Source of the DNA: Chamaelirium japonicum
Taxonomy: Eukaryota; Streptophyta; Magnoliopsida; Liliales; Melanthiaceae
Length of the DNA stretch: 64,000 nucleotides
Reading direction: 5' to 3'
Assembly: GCA_947650365.1 (NCBI GenBank)
Contig: OX393555.1
Coordinates: 15,496,751-15,560,750 of the forward strand
This document shows, piece by piece, positions 45,760 to 58,960 of this stretch. A program made the translations under genes and the position numbers. Each line of letters begins with the position of its first letter. Within the stretch, counting starts at the first letter, position 1. The notes under the pieces were generated by a model. The model made no database searches. It was not told the DNA's origin and was given only the letters and a program-made list of their open reading frames with translations.

Positions 45760-47878
45760 GAGGAGGAGGAGGAGGAGGAGGAACCCACTGCGCTCGGGTG
45801 ACCCACCGCATCTTGTCGGCAGCTCCGATGACCCTCGTCCTCTTACCGGCGACCCCAATCGACGGCCACATGGATGCACCTCCCACTCCGTCGATGAGGT
45901 TTTCCAGATCGGGAGCCCAAATTTGATTGCTTCAGTGATCTTTTTCCCCTCAAGACCCATCAGGCCCTTTTGTATGACAACCCCTTTTTTTTTTTTTTTG
46001 GTAAGTAGCTTACTAGAAAGAGTCAAAATATTACATCATTGTTTAACCAATCCTTCTGACAACCCCATCTTAGAGCCACCCAAATTGCAACTAGAGGTAC
46101 CCCCTTGTCCACTCACAGATTAGTGATTTTACTCCCATGACCTCTTTTAAGTCCACCTTGACTTGAATTGTTTAAACCTCCTCCACCCTCATAAACTTGG
46201 GTTAAGTTATTCACCCATTTTAGTTTTACACCCCCTTGACTCAATTCATACAACAACTGATGTTTACTGTCGGCAATACTAGCTATCTTTCAATCAACAT
46301 CTATGCAACCCTTTTTAATTTATTCACCCTATAAAATACTTGCACCATGATTTATTATTTTAGCACCCCCACTACCTTACAACTTGGTTAGATCAACCAT
46401 CAGGCATAGTCTGACCCAACTTGGGTCAGATAGGGTTCAACCCAAACCCTGAAACAGACCCATGAGACCGATCCAATAGGAACCCAAGCCCGATCCAAGC
46501 TGAACCAAACCCGGTTTGACTTTGGATCCAAACATCTTAGCTTTAGTTTCTTATGCAATTCCTTGTTTTGTTCAGACTATTCTCAGACTAGGAGCGGAAC
46601 GACTCACGGTCGATAATCACGCTCCAACAGGTTAGTCGTACTGCATGTAGATATTTTAATTAAAAATAAATTATTCGCGTAATATGTTGCATGCTTAGTT
46701 AGAGATCATGGGCATATACCTTTTGATTTGCCAAGTTGGTAGATATTATCTTTTTGTTCTATTTATTTAAATATAAATTATTTAGAGACTGATCGATTAG
46801 GAGAACATTGATTTATATGATTTTATGAAGCTTGTATCATCTTCTGAAATGTCCTGGCGTCATGGCAACCTAGTTGCCCGACTGGCTCTCAGTATAGATC
46901 CGTGTGCACTTCGTAGGTAAGTGAACCCCTAGCTGTGCACAGATCGAAACGAGTAGGGAGGATCACGGGGTTAGGCCACGGGTTGTTTCCTGTAGGGAAA
47001 CTAAGGTGGATGGCCTAATCCTGGGGTTTAGACCCCATAGAAAGCAAGTTGGGTGTGAGTGCCCCATGGTGAAAGACCAAGCCCCCTTTTTGGCCACTAG
47101 GGTAGTATGTCTCGAGGCTGTATCCTGAGCATAAAGAACGGAGTGGTTCCCCTGCTGCGAAAAAGGAACCCAATAGTAACGCCACCAAGTCGGGAGCCTA
47201 GCTCAAACTTGGGGTTCACACTTGTTTTCCCCTCCTTCCTTCGCTTCTTTTCTTCTCTTTAGCCTAGGGCTTTGCGTCACTATGCACGACCTAGAAAATG
47301 GGTTCTCTCATGAAGTGGAATGGGACGCCTCATGAGGGAATTGTCGGTTAGGACATTGAATGTATAATATGGATTTACCGGACACATTAGAATAGACCTT
47401 TTAGTATATACTTATGGTAGTAGTAGTAGTTATTCTGTTGGTTACTCAATTATATTGCAGCTTTATTTTATCGAAGAAATATATTTCTGTTTTACATCTT
47501 TCTCGCGTTCTTCGACTTGTTCTTTAGGACCACTGAGTTTTATACTCAGGGGGAGTTGTTTTGTTGTTTTTTCCTCTCCCCCAGGTTCATTCTCTCGGAC
47601 GGAGCGTTAGGAGCTCTGTGGCAGTTTCAATTGGAGTAGCAGTTCTTCATCGGATTTGCGAGGGTATGAGTGACAAGTGGACCCGTCTAGTTTTTACCAT
47701 TTCTTGTTATCGTATTTGGACTGTTGATGTTGAAGAGTATTGTTAGTGGAATGGATATTTAAGTATTATTTATTGCTTCCACGTTATGTTATCTCTGTAA
47801 TTATATTTCCCTCTATTTCAAAACATCACCATTGAGTTATGGACCCTCTCTTCTTAGTCCAGAATTCGGGGCGTGACA
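44954..47878 (+). repeat. Solo LTR, Gypsy type, 2.9 kb
   Basis: TGTAGCGCC...GGGGCGTGACA borders and an exact AGAAT target duplication (44949-44953 and 47879-47883). No internal domain is present, so recombination between two LTRs removed it. Ends of this kind are common in Tekay/Del chromoviruses. A (GA)n/(GAG)n tract lies at 45707-45780. Open frames inside are incidental. Confidence 0.75.
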
Positions 47879-49637
47879 AGAATACTGCTTTGTTATATAT
47901 TTTTTATATATAATAAAGGACCCTAGGTAACACAGTAGGCTGTGTAGATCTAGAATTAGTTCACAGCTCTGGTGATACCGGTCGCTTCACCGGAAATAAG
48001 TTATTGGTAGGTAGAAGAAGTGGTGAAGTCTCCACCACGAAAACGTTAGATTCTCATTCACTTGACCAAGCACGATGATTATGTTGAACAAGAACCAAGA
48101 CGGTGTACAGATCAATGTATCTGACACTGGTGCAAAAACCATGTTACTACTATAGATAATCTGTCCTCAATCCTGAGGGACCATGCATACTAAGCCAATT
48201 AGTTGTGTGGTGCTTTAATGTGCCAACATGTACGGACCTACCATAGTCCAATACCACAGTTGTGGGGTTACCTGGCTGGCGCTGGAGTAGCATGCAACCC
48301 CTACAGGTTATCCGACATCCAGATATGGATGGTTGCATTTTGATGAGTCAATATATCTATACAATTAACCTAGGCCTAATGATTGTCAGTATGACTGACG
48401 ACTTTTCTAGATATTAGCATAGGCATAGCATTGGAGGTGTATGGTGTTATAGGTGATAAGTTATCAAATCCTAGTCAAATAATTGATCGGGTCTGACGGT
48501 GCTCCCCACCGCCCAAGTCGAATCATGGCACCAGTAATAGAAGGGACTAAAGATTATCAGAGTGTAGTAGAGAACATGGTTACGAGGGAGTAACATAAGT
48601 TTAGGATTACCAGAGTTCAACTCGCGTCACACTTTAGATGGCTATGCGGGTTAATCGGATTTGGATTGATTTGCGAAACTTTCGGTGTGCCACCAGAATA
48701 GTTAATCAGGAATCCGGTTGGAGTTAGAAATCCTGAACCCTGAATGTTTCACCATGTCGTTGCATATAGAAATTATTTTCCAACCTGGTTGGATACGTCA
48801 GATGCGAAGTGTAGCGCGATGGAGCGCATGCCCGAATGCTAAGACCTAATTCACATATGACTTAGAATATATTGAATATGGATCTTAAAATGAGCGGAAT
48901 AATTCTAAGAGCTTATAGGCGCTGACGGAACTTGATTCCGATAAGCGTACCTCACTTCACTTCTCTTCTAGTGCTCCTCCGCCATTAGGGTATTTTCGTC
49001 CAAAGTTATATGGAGATGAGGGGGAAGCCCTAACTATACTTGATAACTCTCTTCCCCTCATGTTTATCTCAAGGGTCGACCACAACAAGCTTACGCTTGC
49101 GTAAGCCACTTTGTGACCGGCCCTATAAGAGGATAAAGAAGGGAGAGGCCACCCAACTCTCTCCTTTCTAGAAAAATCTGACCCCCCCTCTGGAAATGAG
49201 AAGGAATAAGAAGAGAGAAGGAGAAAGATGAGATATTTGAGGTGCGCCATCATCTTTGCTATGTGTCATCCCTAGTTGGCGTGTCGTCCTTGCACTCAGA
49301 GATAGGACGCCTTAGGTTCCTTCATTCACAAAGGACAAGGTGCTATCCGGCAGCATCCCTCTCTGTTCACGCGGGATTCATCATCAACGATTGCTCCACT
49401 CTCCTCGGTTAAAAGATCCGGAAGGTATGACAATTCCAAACACTTAAACTAGATGCATGCATGTAGATCATTTGTAGATCGATGTATGCCTCTAGGGTGT
49501 TCGCACATATGCTCGATTCATATATTTGTATGTAGATTGTTTTGAGGAATAAATTGTGATGAAACATACACCATCCGATCTTCGGATCCTTGTCTTTGCG
49601 TCCGCTGCGACTTTGGTATAAGGATTAAAATCCAACA
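47879..49637 (-). repeat. Copia-like LTR copy B, inverted relative to copy A
   Basis: On the minus strand starts TGTTGGATTTTAATCC at 49637. AATAC occurs at 47881-47885 and 49638-49642 and would be a target duplication of a solo LTR, but similarity to copy A appears to continue left of the Gypsy solo LTR, so the inner border is uncertain. Confidence 0.65.
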
Positions 49638-49642
49638 AATAC

Positions 49643-50090
49643 TTCAAGAGATTATCCCCTTTTATGCGAGATCACGATGCTCAAGTAGTGTTTTACCATT
49701 CAGGGCTACTAACCCCTTCCACTGTGGTAATAAGCTGGTATTGGAAATGGACCAAAGGTCAGATTTTGGGAGGACCTTTGACTTGGAGATGTGCCCATGT
49801 GCACAATCTTCCACCAGCTTTATGCCCTCACATAGAATAGACTGGACTCGGTGTGGTCTTAGGCAACAATGAGGAGATCTACTACATAGTGGCACTCAAA
49901 CTTCATCTCCCCTGTCCCAGAGGAACTTATCAATCAACAGGGAGAAATTTTAGACCTCTTGCAACCCATGTGCTTGTAGCCAAGCCAGACTCCATGAGTG
50001 TGGAGATGGTCCACCTATGGGAATTTCTCAATCAAAACCTTCTACAACTTTTTCAACATTGGTGGAACGAACTGCCTTGTTCCTAGGTAG
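49643..50090. other. Probable LINE-related sequence, no clear frame
   Basis: Leads into the LINE fragment; several short frames on both strands, none recognisable by itself. Confidence 0.3.
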
Positions 50091-50470
50091 CTTAGGAAGA
50101 CCAAGAGCCCCCCTAAGGCTAAGATCTTCATGAGACTTACGACACTGGACAAGATCTTGACGAAAGCCAACCTGTCTACGAGGAATCCTCTAAGGATTAT
50201 CAATTTGGACTGCAACTTTTGTACGATCTCACCTCCCATCTTACTTTCCCTCTGGGAACCCTGGAGAAAGCGAAGGATGCGAGACGGTATGAGGAAAGGT
50301 TGGGATATCTTTTCTATTGCTATATGTTGGAGTATTTGGCTCATGAGGAATGCTCACATTTTTCAGAACAAGATCCTCTCAATGGATGCAGTCAATCAAC
50401 AGGGTGAAGTTTCTTATCCACTTGTGTGCTACTCCATTAGCCCAAGGGGTAGAGACCTTTCTTTTTTTCT
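50091..50470 (+). pseudogene. LINE fragment: zinc-binding C-terminal domain of a non-LTR reverse transcriptase
   Basis: The + frame reads KTKSPPKAKIFMRLTTLDKI, LTKANLSTRN, a CNFC pair, then RKGWDIFSIAICWSIWLMRN and AHIF. This is the zf-RVT pattern at the end of plant L1-type ORF2 proteins. The reverse transcriptase and endonuclease parts are missing. Confidence 0.6.
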
Positions 50471-51238
50471 TTATGTAATTGATTATCGCTTATAATACTC
50501 TAATAAATTGGTAGGGGTCTAGGCTGACACCCCCAAGATGGAATGGATATGGATATTCCGTGATCCCACATGAGAGTAAAAAATACGCATGTCCGATGAA
50601 ATGGTTGTTGCTATCTGCTCCAATAACGAATCATTGGTTTAACTGAATAACTAAAGAAAATAAATAGACCTACATCTGGAGGGATTTCTCAAAAAAAAAC
50701 AAACATTATACTACCACCATATTAGGTCTAGATCTCGACTTCATAGGAGCATATAATATGTTCTTCGCACGTGTATCCAATAAGGCTCTAATAAGGATCA
50801 ATCATACACGAAAAGTTCCCATTGATTATCCAGATAGAATCCAAAGTAAAATGAAAATTTAAACGAGGATACAATGAACTACTAGAATTCAAAATGAAAT
50901 CAACTAGGATCCAAGTTAAATAAGGATCCATAAAGACTCGTCAAGAAAAATTTCATGAATGGAAAACTAATTTTATATTTTATATAAACACAAAAAATCA
51001 TGATGATGATAATCCATTGTCCAAGACAATTCTGAATCCATGACTCTTTAAACCTCCAAATTGAATGGCAAGTATGATGCAAATCCTCTAGGCAATAAAA
51101 ACGGCAATAAACTTAGCTGGAAAATTAAATTTACCTTGTAGATTCATGATATCTCTACATTACAAGACCATATATAGGGTTAATTAAACACTTGCATAAA
51201 AACCTGGCTAAAGCGAGGACATTTTTTAGAGGTATCAT
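50471..51238. other. AT-rich, no gene recognised
   Basis: No open frame or repeat structure of note. Confidence 0.4.
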
Positions 51239-51660
51239 TGGGTGGCAAATGGCAATGGGTCAGGTCGGGTCAGGTTTGATTGAGACATAGATACAAAGGC
51301 AAAACATCCGATCCGAACCTGACCCGTTTAATAAACGGGTCAAAAACTTAAATCCAAACTGACCCGTCTAATAAGCAAGTCGACCCGACCCATTTAACCC
51401 ATTTAATAAACAAGTCGGGTAGGGTTGGGTCGATAGAACCCATGTAAATATGTCGGGTTGGGTAAGGTCAGGTTTGATCAGGTTGAGTAGGGTTTGGTCG
51501 GGCTGGCTCGAGTCGGGTCGAGTCAGGTTGTTGACCGGTTAGCACGACCCATTTAGTAAACGGGTCAAGTCGAGTCAATCTGATTATAAGTATAACTAAA
51601 TAAACGAATCAATCGGATCAACCTGTTTAGACCAAACCCAAACCCACTACCTTCGGATCA
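51239..51660. mobile_element. MITE of the GGGTCGGG / ACCCGACC foldback family, copy 1
   Basis: GGTGGCAAATGGCAATGGGTC at the left, many GGGTCGGGT and ACCCGACCC stretches inside. Shares GAGACATAGATACAAAGGCA with the inverted form at 60,820-60,870. Confidence 0.5.
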
Positions 51661-52732
51661 TACTGGCGGATCCAATGCAACTAGCTTTAACAATCGATTT
51701 CGTTGCTGAGAACTGACCTAGAACTACTAGGTCAGTGCATGCTCTCTTATTATATATCTTCGTTCTGTCTGTCTCTTTTTTTTCTCCTTCCTTTTCTCGA
51801 TTCTATACAAGGTGCTTAGGAGATACCTACCAAGCCCGACTTGGGGGGTGCCCTAGGATGGTTTTTGCAAACAATCGACTCAAGGGACCCAAGTGGGTTC
51901 CAAGGATAATAAGAGATCCGCTTCTTTTCGGGACCGGGTTACATTGTAATGTATATGCCCAATCCATCTTGATCTATTATCTTGTCCCTAAATCGGTCTA
52001 ATAAGTTCATTACGTAGTCCATATATCTTGATTTTTTTGCACATTCACCTCAATATCTTTTTCTCTTGGCTGAACTCGGAATTAACCCACATGTACACTT
52101 GATCATTTTGAACTAGACTTGTGTGCCTTGCATGCATGATATAATGTTCTAACATATATTGCCCATGATATTAAATGTACACTACGTTTATTAATCTAAT
52201 TAATAGATAACTACGACGATCGGTTAACCCAAATGTTTCCCTCCCGAGCAGTACTCGCATGATCGAATCCTTGGTCTGTCTCACACCGTGCGGTATATAA
52301 ATAACTAGTGTATGCCCGTGCCTGTCGGTACTGTAGTGGGCCGTCTTCGGCGACAACACACCTAAACGTCTTCGGCAACAAAACACTTTCGACGACAACA
52401 CCGATATTCATAGGGACACTCATTTCCTCGCACGTGCCGATTGGTACGAAGCGGATGCCTTCGTCGCGACCAACTCTCCCTCTCCCTCCCCCTATAATCG
52501 ATCAATCACAGTTGTCTCTGTTCAAACGGATTCCTCAAGATTGACCCGAGGGTTTAGGGCGGCCGAAACTTCAGTAGGCGGGTTTGTAGCCGTTCGTGGG
52601 AACAATGATCACCGGATGAGCGGTCAGGTTTAATGCAGTTTCAATGGGCCAGGATTTTAGGGATTTAGTGCAGTTTAAATGGGTTGGGATTTGAAACCAA
52701 CAAGAGATTGTGCGTTGATTTTTGAACGAATG
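51661..52732. other. No gene recognised
   Basis: Short open frames at 51735-52001 and 52308-52544 without recognisable motifs. The Copia element was inserted at its right edge. Confidence 0.35.
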
Positions 52733-52876
52733 TGTTAGTGATAGTGTATAGCATTGAGATACAGATACCCGTAGATAGCCTGTATAGGATACCCCTTGCT
52801 TCTTTCCTTGTATGACTCATATATATTTGGCCCTTGGCCTAATGAGAAATCTTAATCCATTCTCCCAAAAACCTAG

Positions 52877-52923
<47 letters not shown>

Positions 52924-52943
52924 GCTAGGTAATCATCGTCACA
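52733..52943 (+). repeat. 5' LTR of Copia 52733-58261
   Basis: Contains TGACTCATATATATTTGG (52813-52830), a TATA-like stretch, and (CT)n at 52879-52918 that is longer than in the 3' LTR. Confidence 0.92.
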
Positions 52944-53752
52944 TGGTATCAGAGCCATCTCCTCCTCCGGCGTCAGCTCCGGCGGGCACTAGCTCCGGCG
53001 TGAGATCCGACCACCTCCCCTGCGATCAGATCTGGTCGGATCTTTCCCTCCGGACATCAAACTCCTCCCCTGCGACCGGATCTGGACTCCGGACTCCTCC
53101 AGCTCCGGCATGAGATCCGATCACCTCCCCTGCGATCAAATCTGCATCAGATCTGGCCGATCTTCTCCAGATCTGATCTGCGGATGTCGATCTCCTCCCC
53201 TGCACCAGATCTGTTCGGATCTTCTCATCCGGACGTCAATCTCCTCCGGCTGGCGTCAGCTCCGGCGTGAGATCCGATCTCCTCCCCTGCACCAGCTCCG
53301 ACCGTCGGATCTGGTCTGTGTCAGCTCAGGCCTCCGATCTGCACCAACTCTGACCGTCGGATCTACCTCCCCTACGATCAGATCTGCACCAAATATGGCC
53401 GATCTTCTCCAGATCTGATCTGCGGACGTCGATCTGCACCAACTCCGGCCGTCGGATCTGCTTCGTCCCTGTCAGCTCCGACGTGAGATTCGATCGACGA
53501 TCTGAGATCCGAGCGACGATCTGCTTCGTTCTGCCTCCGGCTCTTCGATCAGACCCTCTAGATCTGAGATCCAAGCGACGATTTGCTTCGTCCCCTGCAC
53601 CAGATCCGATCTCTGGCCTTTGATCTTCGATCTGCACCAAATACAGCCGTCGAACTCTCCCTTCTACGTGAGCTCCTCCCCTTCTACAGATCCTGCATCT
53701 GCTGTTGCCGCAACCAAGCAGGAAGAGAGTAATCGGCACCGAGTGAGCCACC
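52944..53752 (+). repeat. Copia leader with repeated GATCAGATCTG-type units
   Basis: Between primer site and gag start, a degenerate array of CTCCGGCGTGAGATCCGAC and GATCTGCACCA-like units, more than ten partial copies. Confidence 0.6.
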
Positions 53753-54763
53753 ATGGCCAACTCCTCCTCTGTAGATGCTCCTCCGCCCGTGCCACCGCAC
53801 TTTGAGAGCCTTCCATTCGAGTATACTCGTGACTTCCTGCTGAGCTCGACAGACTTTCCTCTCGCCTCCTCCGCCGACTGGGAAGCATGGGCAGCCACAA
53901 TCCAGACCACGCTTCTCAGACATGGCCTTCTTGGATTACTCGATGGCACCACCACGGCACCGAGTCAGGCTTTCCCTGCCGCTCTTCAAGCGTGGCGTCT
54001 TCGTGATGCACGAGTCACCGCCTACCTTGTCGCTTCAGTCGATCAGACGATGCGTGCTGACCTCGCCGCCCTTGGAGCATCTGCAGCCATATGGCGCTCC
54101 TTAGTTGAGCGTTTCATGGAGTCTAGCGGCGCCCGCGAGTATGCTCTTCTCTCCCAGGTCCAGTCCGAACAACAGGGTGATCGTACGATCTAGCAATTCC
54201 ATACGCAGATGCGTGGTTACTGGCGGGAGCTTCAGTCACTGGTGCCTTCCATCTCTCCCGAGTGCCGTGCCGTCCATCAAGCTTTCTGGGAGCGCCGTCA
54301 GCTTTACCAGTTCCTGATAGCCCTTCGACCAGAGTTTGGCCCACTTGCTGGCGCCCTGATCCACCGAGATCCACTTCCATGCTTGGATGCTGTCATTGCT
54401 GAGTTCATCGCCGAAGAGACCAGGCTGCACACCATCGCCACCAAGACTCCTCCGTCCCCCTCCAGCCATACGGGCGTCCTTGCTGCAGCCCCAGCTACCT
54501 CTTTTACTTCTGCTTTTGGTCGTGATCGATTTGTGTGCACTTACTGCCACAAACCAGGCCATGTCGTCGTTATATGTTGGAAGCTACATCCCGAGAAGAG
54601 GCAGGGACCTCGAGGACGTGGTCGACCCGTTGGCTCTACTGCTGCTGCTGCTACTGCTCCGTCCTCTCCTCGCACGGTTCCATCATCACCCAGGGGTTCC
54701 TTGGACGCTCCTGACGCTACTCAGCTCCTTCAACGGCAGCTTGCACAGCTTCATTCTGCCTAG
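53753..54763 (+). pseudogene. Copia gag, one stop
   Basis: Starts MANSSSVDAPPPVPPHFESL with a good ATG context. Capsid motifs include WEAWAATIQTTLLRHGLLG and MESSGAREYALLSQVQSEQQ. TAG at 54191 (from CAG) is followed by the open remainder, FHTQMRGYWRELQSL, to a zinc knuckle CTYCHKPGHVVVIC. The frame ends at 54763; one frameshift separates it from the protease. Confidence 0.85.
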
Positions 54764-54779
54764 ACCAGCAGGCGAGCTT

Positions 54780-56010
54780 CAGCTCCGCCGAGGCTTCCAG
54801 CGCCTCCAGTTCCTCTGCTCACTTAGCCACTCCCGGTACCTTCGCCACTTGGATTCTGGACTCTGGGGCCTCCCATCACATGACTTTCAATGCTTCCTTG
54901 CTTATTGACTGCCGACCGGCACCGCACATCCCATCGATACACACTGCAGATGACTCTTCTTTAGCCATCTCACAGTGTGGATCGATTACCGCCACTACAG
55001 AACCAAGCGGTCGTCTCTCTTTACCTAATGTGTTGCATGTACCCCAGCTTTGCATGCAGCTCATCTCCATTAGCAGCCTTTGTGACTCTGGATGTGTCGT
55101 GACCTTCTCCCCTTCTTCTTGTGTTGTGCAGGATCCACGTACCGGACGGGTGATTGGCGCTGGTCGTAGGTCAGGCGGGCTGTACCACCTCGAGCATCTC
55201 CATCTTCCAATCATTTCCCCTTTTGGCGTCTGTAGCCTAGCTTCTTCTGATGCCGACTTGTGGCATCGAAGACTAGGTCACATCTCTGAGTCTCGACTTA
55301 AGAGCTTATTGCAGACTGGAGCTCTAGGTCATTGTTCTTTTTCTTCTTTATCTACATATACCGGTTGTAAGCTTGCTAAAGCTACAGCTCTACCTTTTCC
55401 TTCTAGTATCTCTCAGAGTTCTGCTCCTTTTGACTTAGTACACTCCGATATCTGGGGCCCTGCACCTCTTCCTTCGATGTGCGGTTATCGCTACTATATC
55501 TCTTTCATCGATGACTTCAGCCGATACACTTGGGTCTACCTTCTTCAACACCGCTCTGAGGTTCCTCAGGTCTACCAGACTTTCACCTCGATGGTCCACA
55601 CACAGTTCGGTTGTCGCATTAAGACATTTCGGTCTGATTGCGCCCTCGAGTACCTCTCCACTGCTATGTGGATACTTCTTCAGTCCCATGGGACTCTATT
55701 TCAGCACTCATGTCCTCACACACACGAGCAAAACGGAGTAGCCGAGAGGAAGCACCGTCATATCCTTGTGACGACGCGTGCTCTTCTTCTCTCTGCTTCC
55801 GTTCCACGCACTTTCTGGGCTGAGGCTATCTTGACCTCAGTCAACCTCATCAACATCACCCCTTCTTCTATTTTTCTGGGTGGTGTATCTCCCCACGAGC
55901 GTCTTTTCTCTTCCCCTCCTGACTACCGTCTGCTTCGCACCTTTGGGTGCACCTGCTTCGTTCTTCTTCCACCCCATAAGCACATGAAGCTGTCCGAAAC
56001 GTGCAATTAA
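54780..56010 (+). pseudogene. Copia protease and integrase
   Basis: The open frame enters with TWILDSGASHHMTFNASLLI (protease active site DSGAS intact), gag-pre-integrase DADLWHRRLGHISES, a zinc site reading TYTGCKLAK where the first Cys is now Tyr, integrase aspartates in HSDIWGP and FIDDFSR and the glutamate in EQNGVAERKHRH. A frameshift near 56005 ends the frame. Confidence 0.85.
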
Positions 56011-56019
56011 ATGCATCCT

Positions 56020-58050
56020 TCTAGGAATCAGCACCGAGCACAAGGGTTATCGTTGCTATGATCCTTTGACTCGTTGCCTTCGCATCTCTCGACACGTCTC
56101 CTTCATCGAGGATGTCCCCTACTACTCCACTGCAGCTCAGGACCTCACCTTCTTGGAGACTCCTACCACCCTACTCCAACTCTCAAGCCCTTTCCATCAC
56201 CCCTTTCATCCAGCTGTACTTCTCCCTCTACTTCCAGTGATTCTTCCACGGAGTCTTCCTCCGTCCCCTCCTCTCCTCCGTCATCGATTGATTCCGTCAG
56301 CCTTCCTCATACTTCTGATACCCATGGTACTCCGCCTGCTACGCCCAGTCAGACGTCCCCGGCCGTGGATCCTTGCCCGCCTCCCCGCTATCCACAATGC
56401 AAGCACCACCCACCTGATCGCTTCAGCTTTAGCTCTGGCCCACCTGACCGTTTTGGCTTTGCCATGGTCACCTCTTACTCACCTCAATTTACAACCTTTC
56501 TTGCAGCCCTTCACACCAACCAGGAGCCTCGATCGTACCGGGAGGCCGTCCAGTCCCCTCAGTGGAGGCAGGCTATAAGTGAGGAATTTCAGGCATTCGA
56601 ACAGACTCAGACTTGGGATATCGTCCCCCTTCCTGCTGGCATTGAGCCTGTCAGTTGCCGGTGGATCTACAAGGTCAAGCAGTGACCTGATGGTTCCATC
56701 GAGCGACACAAGGCTCGGTTGGTGGCCCGTGGCTTCACTCAGGCATACGAAATAGACTATGAGGAGACTTTCACACCCGTAGCTCAGATGACCTCCGTTC
56801 ATGCACTCCTGGTAGTTGCAGCAGTCCATCGATGGCCTCTTCTCCAGATGGACGTGAATAATGCCTTTCTCCATGGCGATCTTTCAGAGGTCATCTACAT
56901 ACAACCACCCCCTGATTTGCATACTCCTCCCCAGCATGTCTGTCGCCTCTGTTGAGCCATCTACGGGCTCAAGCAAGCCTCTCGAGCTTGGTTTGAGTGT
57001 TTCCGACGAGCTGTCACCGAGATCGGCTATATTGAGAGCTCGCAGGACCACTCGTTCTTTGTGCGGTCATCTCCTCAAGGCAGGGCTATTCTCCTATTAT
57101 ATGTCGACGATATGATCATCACAGGTGATGACTCCGCTGCCATCACTTCCCTTCAGTAGCATCTTCGGCGCCGGTTCCAGATGAAGGATTTAGGTCCTCT
57201 TTGCTACTTCCTTGGGCTAGAGATCGCCCACAGTGAACGAGGAATTCTGCTATCCCAGCAGAAATATACGGCTGACATCCTTAGCCGAGCTGCCCTTTCC
57301 GATGATTGTTCTGCCATCACCCCTCTCGAGCTTCATGTGAAGCTTCATCCCACCGATGGTGAGCCTCTCTCAGATCCTACTCGGTACCGACAAATCGTTG
57401 GCCAGTTGGTTTACCTCTGCATCACCAGGCCCGACATTGCTCATGCCGTTAGCATCATCAGCCAGTTTATCGAAGCCCCTCGCTCTGCTCACTATGCTGC
57501 CCTTCTTTGGCTTCTCCGTTATCTCCGAGGCACCATCACCCGGTCGCTCCTCCTATCATCGACTTCTCCTCTGGTCCTACGTGCCTACTCGGATGCCGAC
57601 TGGGCTAGTGATCCGACCACTCGTCGATCGACTACCGGCTATTGCCTATTTCTTGGAGATTCTCTTATCTCATGGCGCAGCAAGAAGCAGAGCGTTGTCT
57701 CTTTCTCCCGTACTGAAGCAGAGTTTCGAGCCATGGCCTCTACTACCAAAGAGATCGTTCACTTGCGACGACTTCTCGGAGATCTAGGGGTTGAGATCTC
57801 TGAACCTACAGCCCTTCACTGTGACAATCGGAGTGCTATACAGATTGTCACCAACCTGGTCTTCCACGAAAGGACGAAGCACATCGAGCTCGATTACTAC
57901 TACTCTCGCTAGGAGTATGAGGCCGGGACCATCTCTCTCCCATTTGTTTCCTCTGGAGAACAAATTGCTGACTTCTTCACGAAGTCACATCCTGCTCCAC
58001 GTTTTCAGTTTCTGCTTAGCAAACTCATGGTGCATGACCTACCTTGAGTT
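56020..58050 (+). pseudogene. Copia linker, reverse transcriptase and RNase H with four stops
   Basis: Same-frame segments: proline/serine linker, WDIVPLPAGIEPVSCRWIYK, TGA 56683, [42 protein letters not shown] 56953, [22 protein letters not shown] 57157, then RNase H with YSDADWASD, RTEAEFRAMAS and CDNRSAIQIVTNLVFHERTK, TAG 57910, and a tail ending KLMVHDLP before the polypurine tract. The catalytic residues remain but the protein cannot be made in one piece. Confidence 0.88.
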
Positions 58051-58060
58051 TGAGGGGGGC

Positions 58061-58261
58061 TGTTAGTGATAGTGTATAGCATTGAGATACAGATACCCGT
58101 AGATAGCCTGTATAGGATACCCCTTGCTTCTTTCCTTGTATGACTCATATATATTTGGCCCTTGGCCTAATAAGAAATCGTAATCCATTCTCCCAAAAAC
58201 CTGGTCTCTCTCTCTCTCTCTCCCTCTTTCTCTCACACCATGCTAGGTGATCATCGTCACA
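58061..58261 (+). repeat. 3' LTR of Copia 52733-58261
   Basis: 201 bp, same borders; a few substitutions and a shorter CT tract. Confidence 0.92.
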
Positions 58262-58266
58262 GAATG

Positions 58267-58828
<562 letters not shown>

Positions 58829-58960
58829 CTCATCCAACGGAGGGGAGCACCACGACCTCACTTAACCGCCTCTTCCACTCCTCAACTCATTACACTCTCA
58901 AAACCCAACAAGATAACAGTTGAGCAAAGATTCAGTCCCTACTTCTCTCTGCTCCCATCA

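Larger units (their letters stand above)
52733..58261 (+). mobile_element. Complete Copia retrotransposon, 5.5 kb, coding frame inactivated
   Basis: LTRs 52733-52943 (211 bp) and 58061-58261 (201 bp), nearly identical. Target duplication GAATG at 52728-52732 and 58262-58266. Primer site TGGTATCAGAGCC directly after the left LTR, polypurine tract GAGTTTGAGGGGGGC before the right LTR. Same subfamily as 15776-22588 by protein sequence but not by LTR. It inserted about 0.7 kb upstream of the phytocyanin gene. Confidence 0.93.

Noticed and set aside
44954..47878. Open frames such as 45040-45456 and 45613-46026
   Set aside because: Located in a solo LTR with an exact target duplication; no recognisable domains.
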